Part shown: piece by piece, positions 1 to 7,658 of the stretch
Layout: the number at the start of each line of letters is the position of its first letter
Position numbering within the stretch: the first letter of the stretch is position 1
Assembly: GCF_003194585.1 (NCBI RefSeq)
Contig: NZ_QHKZ01000001.1
Location: 248,001-312,000, forward strand
DNA: 64,000 nt
Reading direction: 5' to 3'
DNA from: Nocardioides daejeonensis
GTDB taxonomy: Bacteria > Actinomycetota > Actinomycetes > Propionibacteriales > Nocardioidaceae
The notes under the pieces: model-generated
What the model was told of the DNA's origin: nothing
The model's database searches: none
What the model saw: only the letters and a program-made list of their open reading frames with translations
Made by a program: the position numbers and the translations under genes

Positions 1-11
1 GGGAGGAAGAC

Positions 12-431
12 GTGCCACTCTCTGAAGAGGAGCTGAGACTGCTCGAGCAGATGGAGCGCGCCCTCTCCGAGGAGGACCCCAAGTTCGCCTCGACGCTGCG
101 TGGCACCACCTTCCGGCAGATCGCCCGCCGCCGCGCCGTGCTCGCCGGCGTCATCTTCGTGCTCGGCATCGCCGTCCTGATGACGGGGGCCATCACCGAG
201 CAGATCGCGGTCGGCGTCGTCGGCTTCGTCGTCATGCTCGGCTCGGCCACCTTCGGCCTCACCGCGCTGCGCGGCCAGAGCCACGCCCCCGCCCCGAGTG
301 CCGGTCGGACCACCCGGCACACCGGCTTCAGCGTGATCGATGGTGGTCGCAAGGCGCGAGCCCGCTCCCACGGCTCCTTCATGGACCGGATGGAGGAGCG
401 CTGGCGCCGTCGGCGCGACCAGGGCTTCTGA
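12..431 (+). CDS. DUF3040 small membrane protein
   Basis: A 139-residue protein with the N-terminal signature of the actinobacterial DUF3040 family: a short acidic leader (PLSEEELRLLEQMERAL) followed by two adjacent hydrophobic segments at about residues 48-68 and 70-88, and a basic C-terminal tail. The GTG start is chosen because a strong ribosome binding site (GGGAGGAAG) lies at 1-9. DUF3040 genes commonly sit beside the mraZ/dcw region in actinomycetes. The function is unknown; the topology suggests a two-helix inner-membrane protein with a cytoplasmic basic tail. It converges on the transglutaminase gene with only 4 bp between the stops. Confidence 0.85.
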   Translation: MPLSEEELRLLEQMERALSEEDPKFASTLRGTTFRQIARRRAVLAGVIFVLGIAVLMTGAITEQIAVGVVGFVVMLGSATFGLTALRGQSHAPAPSAGRTTRHTGFSVIDGGRKARARSHGSFMDRMEERWRRRRDQGF

Positions 432-435
432 TCCT

Positions 436-2754
436 TCAACGGGTGAAGAGGGAGGCCGGGAGCCAGCGTGCTCGGCGGCGTACCCGCGGAGTTGCTCCGG
501 CTGCCAGGGCCGCGGCGACCGTGCGGACCTGAGCGGTGAGCTCGGCGGAGTCGTCGTCGCCGGCATCGGCTGCGTAGCGGGCCTGCTCCAGCCGTCCCAC
601 CAGCTGGTCCAGGGCGCGGGCCGCGTCCGGGTTCTCCAGCGGACCGGTGGCCGGACGCTGTTCACCCGGAGCGGGCGGCACAGCACCCAGCCACGCCATC
701 GCCTCCCGGCCGGTCGTGCGTGGGCTACGGCCTTCCGGCCAGCTCCGGCCGAGGTCGATGGCGGTGTCGCGCAGCTCGAGCCAGGCGGCCTCGACGGTGC
801 CCTCGGCCAGGCGGCGACGGGTACGTCGGCGACGGAGCAATCCGGGCACGAGGGGGGCCACCAGCAGTACGAGGGCGAGAGGAACCAGCCCGAGCAGCCA
901 GGGGCCGCCCCGCCGCTCCTGCTCCGGGGCCGTCTGGCCCGTCGACTCGGGGACCTCGGGGGCCCGGGTCGGCCGCGTCGTGGGTTGCGCGGTCGCCGAG
1001 GAGCTGGTCGACGGCGAGGCGCTCTGGCTGGGGTCGGGATTGTCCGGCCCCTCGCCGCCGCGGGTGTACTCCGGCACCTGCGTGGCCCGGTCCTGAGGGG
1101 TGGGCTCGAAGAGCACCCAGCCGAATCCGTCGAACCACAGCTCCGGCCAGGCATGCAGGTCGTGGCTGCTGAACTCGTAGGTGTTGGGGCCGACGCGGTC
1201 GGGACGCAGGAAGCCGACAGACACCCGCGCGGGGATGCCGAGGCTCCGGGCCATCAGCGCCATCGCTGCTGAGAACTGCTCGCAGTAGCCGACCCGGCCC
1301 TCGGGGGAGAGGAAGCGCTCGAGCGCGGCGTTGCCGTTGCCGATCACCGCTCCTTCCTCCTTCTCCAGGGAGTAGGTGAAGTTCTCCGGGGAGCGGAACC
1401 ACTCCTGGAGCGCGACGGCCTTGTCGTAGTCGGACGCCTCGCCCTGGGTGACGTCGCGCGCGAGGTCGTCGACGATCCGGGGCAGGTCGTCGGGGAGCTT
1501 GGTGTACTCGGTGAGCACCGAGTACGGCGCCGGGCGGGCCCGGATGAGCTCTTCGCGCTCGATCAGGGGCCGGGACTCCACGAGGTCGTAGGAGATGCCG
1601 GCGGTGGTGATGGAGTTGTCGGCGCTGTGGAAGTCCATGATCGCGCGGTCGTAGCGCCAGTCGTCGCCTGCGGTGACCTCCGAGACCGACAGCGGCGTGG
1701 GCAGCCACAGCGAGGAGAACTGCTTGCGCACCTGGACCGCCATCGCGCGCTCGTCGCGACGTACCGACGCAGACAGGCCCGGCGGGTCGGGGACGTTGCC
1801 GTCGGCCGCGTTGGCGGCCGGCAGGTCGCGGTTGCCCGGCGTCCAGGTCACCCCGCTGAACTGGGTGAGTGCCGAGATCCGCAGGTACGTCGGCCGCTCA
1901 CCAGTCGTGGTGACCTGGAGCAACGGAATGTCCTCGCCACGATCCAGGTCGCGGTGCAGGTCGGCGATCGGGTTGGTGATGCGCACGTCGTTGTCGCCGG
2001 CGCCCCCGCTGCCGCCGGGCAGCAGTGCGACCCGGTAGCTCGGCATCAGCAGTGGCAGCACGACGGCGAGCAGCACCACCACGGAGCCGATCGCGAGGGG
2101 ATGCCGCCCGGGGTCCACGCCGTTGAGCGCGCGCAGGAGGTCGTTGTCGCGAGGGCTGCCGAAGTGCCGGCCCCACGAACCCACGCGCAAGCCCTCCTGA
2201 AGACAGAGCAGCCCGAGGAAGCAGGCCGCCGTCGCTGTGAACACGATCCAGCTCACGCCGTCGTCGAGCACGCTGATCGGCACGGTCTGCACGGCCAGCA
2301 GGGGGAGCCCGGCCAGGGGGGCGCGTCCGAGGGTCACCGCGAGCAGGTCGACGAGCAGATACAGCACCAGTGCCCCGAGCAGCGGTACGACCAGGGCCGC
2401 GTCGGTGGAGGCTGGCACGGGAGGTGCCCAGGTGGTGAGGGCGTCGACGGAGGTGTCGACCTGGCGCACCGTGTGGGTGAGTGATCGCGGTGTCGGCCAC
2501 GGGGAGCTGCCCCAGGCCACGTTGGCGGTCAGGAAGACCGTGAGCAGCTGGCAGCTCGCCACCAGAAGGAGGGGGAGGTGCGCTGCCCGGGCGGCGACGC
2601 CGACCAGCCCCACGAGCAGGATCCCGCCGGCGAGCGGGCGCAGGAAGTCGCCGGGCAACTCGAAGAAGCTTCCCCACGACCAGAAGGCGACCCAGGTGGT
2701 GAGTGCCGCGACGACGGCCAGGGGCAGTGAGTGGAGGAGGGGGCGCCGGCTCAT
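436..2754 (-). CDS. tgpA: TgpA-type transmembrane transglutaminase-like protein (DUF3488/DUF4129)
   Basis: A 772-residue membrane protein. Several N-terminal transmembrane helices (about residues 1-240) lead into an extracytoplasmic transglutaminase-like core with a YCEQF nucleophile near Cys490 and an HDLHAW histidine near 533, followed by FEPTP. After this come a Ser/Thr/Pro-rich linker, one more transmembrane helix and a cytoplasmic C-terminal domain of the DUF4129 type. The ATG at 2754 (MSRRPLLHS) is chosen because it overlaps the stop of the DUF58 gene in an ATGA arrangement; reading further upstream gives only Arg-rich shadow sequence. It is the last gene of a moxR-DUF58-tgpA operon. 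The module is widespread and usually linked to envelope or chaperone-like functions; its substrate is unknown. Confidence 0.88.
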   Translation of the reverse strand: MSRRPLLHSLPLAVVAALTTWVAFWSWGSFFELPGDFLRPLAGGILLVGLVGVAARAAHLPLLLVASCQLLTVFLTANVAWGSSPWPTPRSLTHTVRQVDTSVDALTTWAPPVPASTDAALVVPLLGALVLYLLVDLLAVTLGRAPLAGLPLLAVQTVPISVLDDGVSWIVFTATAACFLGLLCLQEGLRVGSWGRHFGSPRDNDLLRALNGVDPGRHPLAIGSVVVLLAVVLPLLMPSYRVALLPGGSGGAGDNDVRITNPIADLHRDLDRGEDIPLLQVTTTGERPTYLRISALTQFSGVTWTPGNRDLPAANAADGNVPDPPGLSASVRRDERAMAVQVRKQFSSLWLPTPLSVSEVTAGDDWRYDRAIMDFHSADNSITTAGISYDLVESRPLIEREELIRARPAPYSVLTEYTKLPDDLPRIVDDLARDVTQGEASDYDKAVALQEWFRSPENFTYSLEKEEGAVIGNGNAALERFLSPEGRVGYCEQFSAAMALMARSLGIPARVSVGFLRPDRVGPNTYEFSSHDLHAWPELWFDGFGWVLFEPTPQDRATQVPEYTRGGEGPDNPDPSQSASPSTSSSATAQPTTRPTRAPEVPESTGQTAPEQERRGGPWLLGLVPLALVLLVAPLVPGLLRRRRTRRRLAEGTVEAAWLELRDTAIDLGRSWPEGRSPRTTGREAMAWLGAVPPAPGEQRPATGPLENPDAARALDQLVGRLEQARYAADAGDDDSAELTAQVRTVAAALAAGATPRVRRRARWLPASLFTR

Positions 2755-4019
2755 CGGTTCCCTCCGGAGAGCCCGGTGGCGCGCCCGGGGCGCTGCCGGG
2801 AGCGACGGCCGAGCTCGTGCCACAGCGCCGGCAGCGGGTCGCCCGGCCGGACGGTGACGGCGGACCAGCCGAGCCCGGAGAGCCAGGCTGCATCGCCGCC
2901 GGCCCCGCCGCGGTGCCACTGCTCGACGTCGAGCGCGAGGGCCATCGGGCGGGTGCCGTGCAGCCGCATCCGGCGGAGTGCGGCGTGGTCATGCTCGTCG
3001 AGCTGGCCGAACAGGGCGATGAGCAGGGCTCCTTGATGCTGCTCGACCAGCCAGTCGGTGGTCAGGTGCGGCTGGCGCGTCTGCTGCAGGACGGCCAGGG
3101 ACTCGAGCAGCGCCGCGGTGCTCTGGGGTGCGGTGCGGTCGTGCCAGGCCAGCTCCGGATCCGACCCGTCTGCCGTCACGAGACGGACGTGGAACCCGTG
3201 GCCGGCCAGGTGGGTGGCGATCGACGCGGCGTGCAGCACGGCCGCCTCCAGCGAGGAGGCGGCACCGACGCCGCGGTGCGCGGAGGCCCGATTGTCGAGC
3301 AGGACGGTCGCTCGGGACTGCCAGGGCTGCTCCTCGCGCCGCACCATCAGCTCGCCGCGCCGAGCGCTGCTGCGCCAGTGCACACGGCGCAGGTCGTCGC
3401 CGATCCTGTAGTCACGCACGGTGACGTCCTCGGCGCTGCCGACGGTGAAGGCGCGAGGCCGGTTGTCGCCCGTGCCGGTCCACATGCCGCCTACCGGGAT
3501 GTCGGGCAGTGGCACCGTCCGTGGCGTCACGACGAGCGCGATGCTCCCCGGGACCTGACGGTGGATCTCGACGAGCCCGAAGGGGTCGCCGATGCCGACG
3601 GTGAGCGGCCCGATCTCGAAGCGCCCACGCACATCGGAGCGGACCTGGTAGCTCACCGACCGCGACTCTCCTGAGCGCATCCCGGCAAGCACGAAGCGGG
3701 GTCGGGTGCCGAGTGCGTACGGCAGTCGCTCCTCCAGCAGCAGCAGCCCGGTGGACCGGCGTGCTTGGTTGACCAGCGTCAGCCGGACCTCGGCCGGCTG
3801 GCCGGCGCTGACCAGCAACGGATGCACGCTTCGCTCGAGACGGACGTCGAGTCGAGTGCGCCCGACCACCACGGCGCAGGCAAGGGGGAGGAGGGCCAGC
3901 AGCAGGCCTATCCGGAGCAGGGCGGGCTGCCCGAGCACCAGTGAGGCGCTGGCCGCCGTGATTCCCGCGGCGAGGAACGAACGGCCGCGGGTGGTGAGTC
4001 CCTGGAGTCCGGTACGCAC
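2751..4019 (-). CDS. DUF58 domain protein
   Basis: A 422-residue protein with two N-terminal hydrophobic helices (about 15-50), then a large soluble part with the DUF58 signature YRIGDDLRRVHWRSSARRGEL near residue 200. Downstream comes a von Willebrand A-like region starting with TVLLDNRAS. DUF58 proteins work with MoxR-type AAA+ ATPases. The gene sits between moxR (5-nt gap) and tgpA (ATGA overlap), so the three are almost certainly co-translated. The start is GTG at 4019. The role is inferred from the module: assembly or maturation of an unknown envelope client. Confidence 0.87.
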   Translation of the reverse strand: MRTGLQGLTTRGRSFLAAGITAASASLVLGQPALLRIGLLLALLPLACAVVVGRTRLDVRLERSVHPLLVSAGQPAEVRLTLVNQARRSTGLLLLEERLPYALGTRPRFVLAGMRSGESRSVSYQVRSDVRGRFEIGPLTVGIGDPFGLVEIHRQVPGSIALVVTPRTVPLPDIPVGGMWTGTGDNRPRAFTVGSAEDVTVRDYRIGDDLRRVHWRSSARRGELMVRREEQPWQSRATVLLDNRASAHRGVGAASSLEAAVLHAASIATHLAGHGFHVRLVTADGSDPELAWHDRTAPQSTAALLESLAVLQQTRQPHLTTDWLVEQHQGALLIALFGQLDEHDHAALRRMRLHGTRPMALALDVEQWHRGGAGGDAAWLSGLGWSAVTVRPGDPLPALWHELGRRSRQRPGRATGLSGGNR

Positions 4020-4024
4020 GTGGA

Positions 4025-4984
4025 TCAGGGCCCGGGGACCGGCACTGCTGCCACGATCTCCGCAAGGATCGCCTCGACGGTGCGGCCCGTCATGGCGGCC
4101 TCCACGCTGGGCATCAGCCGGTGGGCGAGGACCGGCCCGGCCATCGCGGTCAGATCATCGGGGATCACGTATCCGCGGCCGCTCAGGGCTGCGCTGGCCT
4201 TGGCGGCCCGCACCAGGTGGAGCGTCGCCCGGGGCGAGGCGCCCAGGGTGAGCTCCGGCGTGCTCCGGGTGGCCGTCGTGATGGCAACCGCGTGCCGCAG
4301 CACGGCGTCCGCGGTGTGCACGGTGTTGACCGCGGCGATCAGCTTGGCGATCTCTCCGGTGTCGGTGACCGGCTCCAGGTCGTCGAGCGGGGCGGCGCCG
4401 GCGTGCGCGACGAGCATGGCGATCTCGGCGGCGGGGACGGGGTAGCCCATCGAGACGCGGGCCATGAAGCGATCGCGCTGTGCCTCCGGCAGGGCGTAGG
4501 TGCCCTCCATCTCGATCGGGTTCTGGGTGGCGACGACCATGAACGGCGTGTGCAGCGGGTAGGTCGTGTTGTCGACGGTGACCTGCTGCTCCTCCATGCA
4601 CTCCAGCAGCGCCGACTGCGTCTTCGGCGACGCGCGGTTGATCTCGTCGCCGACCACGATGTTCGCGAAGACTCCACCGGGGCGGAACTCGAACTCCCGC
4701 GTCTCCTGGTTGAAGACGCTGACGCCGGTCACGTCCGAGGGGAGCAGGTCCGGGGTGAACTGGATCCGACGGACCGTCGCGTCCACCGAGCGTGCGAGCG
4801 CCTTGCTCAGCATGGTCTTGCCGACGCCGGGCACGTCCTCGATCAGCAGGTGGCCCTGGGCCAGCAACACGGTGATCGCGGTGCGCACCACATCTGTCTT
4901 GCCCTCGATGACCGCCTCGATGTTGTCGCGGATGCGGTTCGCCACGCGGCCCACCGCGTCCAGGTCGCCTGCCACCGCTGTCAC
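4025..4984 (-). CDS. moxR: MoxR family AAA+ ATPase
   Basis: A 319-residue ATPase, the usual MoxR length. Walker A is GVGKT with Lys56, followed by a region rich in LLPSDVTGVSVFN, the Walker B-like segment GDEINRASPKTQSALLE, and sensor residues at VATQNPIEMEGTYALPEAQRDRF. The GTG at 4984 is preferred because GGAGAA lies just upstream; a TTG at 5020 would add 12 residues. Reading farther upstream gives low-complexity sequence not seen in this family. It is the first gene of the minus-strand operon with DUF58 and tgpA, and diverges from mraZ across about 420 bp of non-coding DNA. Confidence 0.9.
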   Translation of the reverse strand: MTAVAGDLDAVGRVANRIRDNIEAVIEGKTDVVRTAITVLLAQGHLLIEDVPGVGKTMLSKALARSVDATVRRIQFTPDLLPSDVTGVSVFNQETREFEFRPGGVFANIVVGDEINRASPKTQSALLECMEEQQVTVDNTTYPLHTPFMVVATQNPIEMEGTYALPEAQRDRFMARVSMGYPVPAAEIAMLVAHAGAAPLDDLEPVTDTGEIAKLIAAVNTVHTADAVLRHAVAITTATRSTPELTLGASPRATLHLVRAAKASAALSGRGYVIPDDLTAMAGPVLAHRLMPSVEAAMTGRTVEAILAEIVAAVPVPGP

Positions 4985-5335
4985 GTCTTCTCCGCTCGCC
5001 GTCGTTTGCGTGAGAGTCAACCGTACGGCGCAAGGGCTGGGGGGCGGCGAGTGCTCCCCGCATCGCGACCAGATCGTTGCGACCTCCCCGCCACGCCACC
5101 GGCGCTCCCTGCCGGCCGGCCCGGGACCGGTTCCCCGGGGCGCACGGGTGGGTGATTCCCCACCTTCCGCTCCACTTCGCTCCACCGGTCGCTCCGGATC
5201 GCCCTCCCCGGTGCTCCACCGAGCCTGCGTACGCCGCCGCTGAGCGCAGCGTCCGGTCGTGCGGCCCTGGTGGCGCACGCGGCAGAGCCATCGCCGAGAG
5301 CCACGAAATCAGGCGCGAAGACACGCCTAACCTGG
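4985..5335. other. Divergent intergenic region between moxR and mraZ
   Basis: About 350 bp without a convincing gene. Open frames here are Arg/Pro-rich and lack family signatures. The right-hand end holds the mraZ promoter and operator (listed separately). No clear promoter for the moxR operon was seen, although one must lie here or just inside the moxR N-terminus. Confidence 0.6.
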
Positions 5336-5380
5336 TTGACGGTGGGGGAAAGTGGCGTAAAGTGGTGGGAAGTGGAGGAA
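5336..5380 (+). promoter_or_regulatory. mraZ promoter with MraZ-box direct repeats
   Basis: Four direct repeats of the form GTGGNNNRAA begin at 5342, 5352, 5362 and 5372, an exact 10-bp period, which is one helical turn. This is the architecture known for MraZ operators, which are TGG-type boxes spaced by about 10 bp. A likely promoter overlaps them: -35 TTGACG at 5336-5341 and -10 TAAAGT at 5358-5363 with a 16-bp spacer. MraZ bound here would cover the -10, so autorepression of the dcw cluster is predicted. Confidence 0.85.
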
Positions 5381-5406
5381 GAATGGCGCTGAAGGGAAGG
5401 TGACCG

Positions 5407-5835
5407 ATGTTCTTCGGCACCTTCACCCCGAAGCTCGACGACAAGGGCCGGCTCTTCCTCCCGGCGAAATTCAGGGACGAACTCAAGGAGGGGCTCGTGG
5501 TGACACGAGGGCAGGAGAGGTGCTTGACCGTCTGGTCGCTCGCCGACTTCGCCACCCTCACGGAGCGACTCCGCGAGGCCCCGATGACCAATCGGGGTGC
5601 ACGCGACTACATCCGCATGCTCTTCTCGGCGGCCTCTCAGGAGACCCCCGACAAGCAGGGGCGGATCACGCTGCCGCAGGTGCTGCGGGAGTACGCGTCG
5701 ATCAACCGCGAGGTGATGGTCATCGGCGCGATGAACCGGCTGGAGATCTGGGACCCGACTGCGTGGCGGAGCTACTCCGAGGAGCAGGAGGACCGGTTCT
5801 CCGAGATCAGTGACGAGGTGTTCCCCGGCTTCTGA
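5407..5835 (+). CDS. mraZ: Transcriptional regulator MraZ
   Basis: A 142-residue MraZ of normal length. It has two SpoVT/AbrB-like swapped-hairpin domains, each with a DxKGR motif: LDDKGRLFLPAKFRD near residues 10-24 and PDKQGRITLPQVLREY near 80-95. MraZ forms ring oligomers that bind TGG repeats upstream of its own gene. Here four such repeats sit 26-65 bp before the ATG. The ATG at 5407 follows a purine-rich GAAGGGAAGG. It is the first gene of the division and cell-wall cluster. Confidence 0.96.
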   Translation: MFFGTFTPKLDDKGRLFLPAKFRDELKEGLVVTRGQERCLTVWSLADFATLTERLREAPMTNRGARDYIRMLFSAASQETPDKQGRITLPQVLREYASINREVMVIGAMNRLEIWDPTAWRSYSEEQEDRFSEISDEVFPGF

Positions 5836-5874
5836 GGGACGCCCACCAGCCACAACTCCACAACTGGTTCACAA

Positions 5875-5973
5875 CGCGAGGTCTCGCGCCCGCTCCCATC
5901 TACGTCTTCTGGGGCACCTTCCCCGGTTCCAGACGACGACTTCCCCCAGGAGGGAGCGGGCAGGGACCTGGCG
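5875..5973 (+). ncRNA. Structured leader between mraZ and rsmH (candidate mraW RNA motif)
   Basis: A long imperfect stem is visible. CGC 5875-5877 pairs with GCG 5971-5973, AGGTC 5879-5883 with GACCT 5965-5969, and GCCCGCTCCC 5888-5897 perfectly with GGGAGCGGGC 5952-5961. Inside, TTCTGGGG 5907-5914 can pair with CCCCAGGA 5944-5951. Alternatively, CGTCTTCTGG 5903-5912 can pair with CCAGACGACG 5929-5938 with one mismatch. A structured RNA upstream of mraW (rsmH) is known from actinobacteria; assignment to it is from position and structure, not from a covariance search. Three CACAAC repeats start at 5851, 5859 and 5870 just upstream. Confidence 0.55.
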
Positions 5974-6093
5974 AGGTGAACCACCCACACCACCACTCAA
6001 CCGCCAGGGGTCGACACCATGAAGCGAAGCGTCGGAGCACCACCGACGTTCCGGCACGCCCACCGCGACACGGGCCGCCGGAGCTGATCACCA

Positions 6094-7059
6094 GTGACCG
6101 CCAACCGCCACGTGCCCGTCATGCTCGATCGGGTCGTCGCGCTCCTGGAGCCTGCCCTGACGGCTCCGGGCGCCGTCGTCGTCGACTGCACGCTCGGGCT
6201 CGGTGGGCACAGCGAGGGGCTGCTCCGGGCGTTCCCCGCGTGTCGCCTGATCGGCATCGACCGGGACTCGCACGCCCTGGCGCTCAGCACCGAGCGACTG
6301 GCGCCGTACGCCGAGCGCACGACCTTGGTGCATGCCGTCTACGACGAGCTGCCCGAGGTGCTGGCGGAGGCAGGAGTCGAGGAGGTCCAGGGGGTCTTCT
6401 TCGATCTCGGCGTCTCCTCGATGCAGCTCGACGAGGCGGAGCGCGGCTTCGCCTATGCGCAGGACGCGCCGCTCGACATGCGGATGGACGACTCGACCGG
6501 CCGGACCGCGGCGGACGTGCTCAACGAGGCGTCGGTCGGTGAGCTGACCCGGATCCTCAAGATCTACGGCGAGGAGAAGTTCGCTCGCCGGATCGCCGAG
6601 CGGATCGAGCGGGAGCGACGGAGGGAGCCGTTCACCACCTCCGGACGTCTGGTCGAGCTGCTCTACGAGGCGATCCCGGCGCCGGCGCGGCGTACCGGCG
6701 GCCACCCGGCGAAGAGGACCTTCCAGGCGCTCCGGATCGAGGTCAACGACGAACTGCGAGTACTGGAGCGCGCGGTGCCGGCGGCGCTGGGGGCGGTCGG
6801 CGTCGGAGGGCGCGTCGTCGTGGAGTCCTACCAGTCGCTGGAGGACCGCCTGGTGAAGCAGGCGTTCACCGCTGCCACCAGGAGCGAGGTGCCGCCGGAC
6901 ATGCCGTTCGTGCCGGCCGGCATGGAGCCGGAGTTCCGCACCGTGACCCGCGGGGCCGAGCAGGCCCCTGCCGATGAGACAGAGAGCAACCCCCGCGCCG
7001 CGTCGGTCCGCCTGCGAGCGGTCGAGCGGGTGCACGCACACGAGGAGGGACGAGCATGA
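6094..7059 (+). CDS. rsmH: 16S rRNA m4C1402 methyltransferase RsmH (MraW)
   Basis: A 321-residue SAM-dependent methyltransferase that N4-methylates C1402 of 16S rRNA. It starts [13 protein letters not shown], with the SAM-binding signature [16 protein letters not shown] near residues 28-44, [16 protein letters not shown] near 98-113 and the family segment [20 protein letters not shown] near 195-214. The start is GTG at 6094, with GGAG at 6080-6083. The stop overlaps the ATG of the next gene (ATGA), so translation is probably coupled to the FtsL-like gene. The structured leader at 5875-5973 precedes it. Confidence 0.96.
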   Translation: MTANRHVPVMLDRVVALLEPALTAPGAVVVDCTLGLGGHSEGLLRAFPACRLIGIDRDSHALALSTERLAPYAERTTLVHAVYDELPEVLAEAGVEEVQGVFFDLGVSSMQLDEAERGFAYAQDAPLDMRMDDSTGRTAADVLNEASVGELTRILKIYGEEKFARRIAERIERERRREPFTTSGRLVELLYEAIPAPARRTGGHPAKRTFQALRIEVNDELRVLERAVPAALGAVGVGGRVVVESYQSLEDRLVKQAFTAATRSEVPPDMPFVPAGMEPEFRTVTRGAEQAPADETESNPRAASVRLRAVERVHAHEEGRA

Positions 7060-7658
7060 GCGAGCGTCAGGCCGCGGCGACCCGCGGACGGCTGCCCCGG
7101 ATCGCCGAGCAGGCGGTCCAGCGCGCCCGCCTCACCGTCGTCCCTCGGGTACGCCGCCCCCGCACCAGGGTTCCGTTCGTCATCTTCGTGAGTGTGCTGC
7201 TGGTCGCGGGCGTGATCGGGCTGCTGATGCTCAACACCACCATGCAGCAGAACTCTTTCCGCGCGACCGCGCTGGAAAGCCGGGCCGATGCGCTCACCGC
7301 GCAGCGGGAGGGCCTGGAGATGGAGCTCGCCCAGCTCAACGACCCGCAGCAGGTCGCGGAGCGGGCGCTGGCGATGGGCATGGTGGAGGCCAACGTGGCT
7401 GACTACGTCGATCTGAGCCGGGGCAAGGTGGTCCCCTCCGGTGCCGACGTCGCCAGCCCGGAGAACAAGCTGACCATCACGGCCAGGGACGCGAACAAGC
7501 CCGCCGCGCTGAACCCTCCGCCGAAGTACAAGTGGCGCGACCCCAAGCCCAAGAACCGCCGGGCGCGCGACACGGACGCAGCCTCGACGGATCGGCTGCC
7601 CTCGGCAGGTAGGAATGGGAGCACCGCCCACCGATCAGCGAACCGGAGCAACCGTTGA
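7056..7658 (+). CDS. ftsL: FtsL-like septum protein
   Basis: A 200-residue bitopic membrane protein. A basic cytoplasmic N-terminus (about 1-40) is followed by one transmembrane helix ([21 protein letters not shown], about 39-60) and a coiled-coil-like segment (about 65-105, [23 protein letters not shown]). The rest is a low-complexity Lys/Arg/Pro-rich extracytoplasmic tail. Size, topology and position between rsmH and ftsI identify it as the FtsL-equivalent, a partner of FtsQ and FtsB in activating septal peptidoglycan synthesis. Sequence conservation in this family is weak, so the assignment rests on context and topology. It overlaps rsmH (ATGA) and ftsI (TTGA). Confidence 0.8.
   Translation: MSERQAAATRGRLPRIAEQAVQRARLTVVPRVRRPRTRVPFVIFVSVLLVAGVIGLLMLNTTMQQNSFRATALESRADALTAQREGLEMELAQLNDPQQVAERALAMGMVEANVADYVDLSRGKVVPSGADVASPENKLTITARDANKPAALNPPPKYKWRDPKPKNRRARDTDAASTDRLPSAGRNGSTAHRSANRSNR

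Noticed and set aside
340-1272. Long plus-strand frame opposite tgpA
   Set aside because: Shadow of the transglutaminase gene caused by high third-position GC. Its product is Arg/Gly-rich with no family signature, while the minus strand has clear motifs.
5077-5403. Possible small gene between moxR and mraZ
   Set aside because: No ribosome binding site, Arg/Pro-rich, and it runs through the MraZ operator and promoter.
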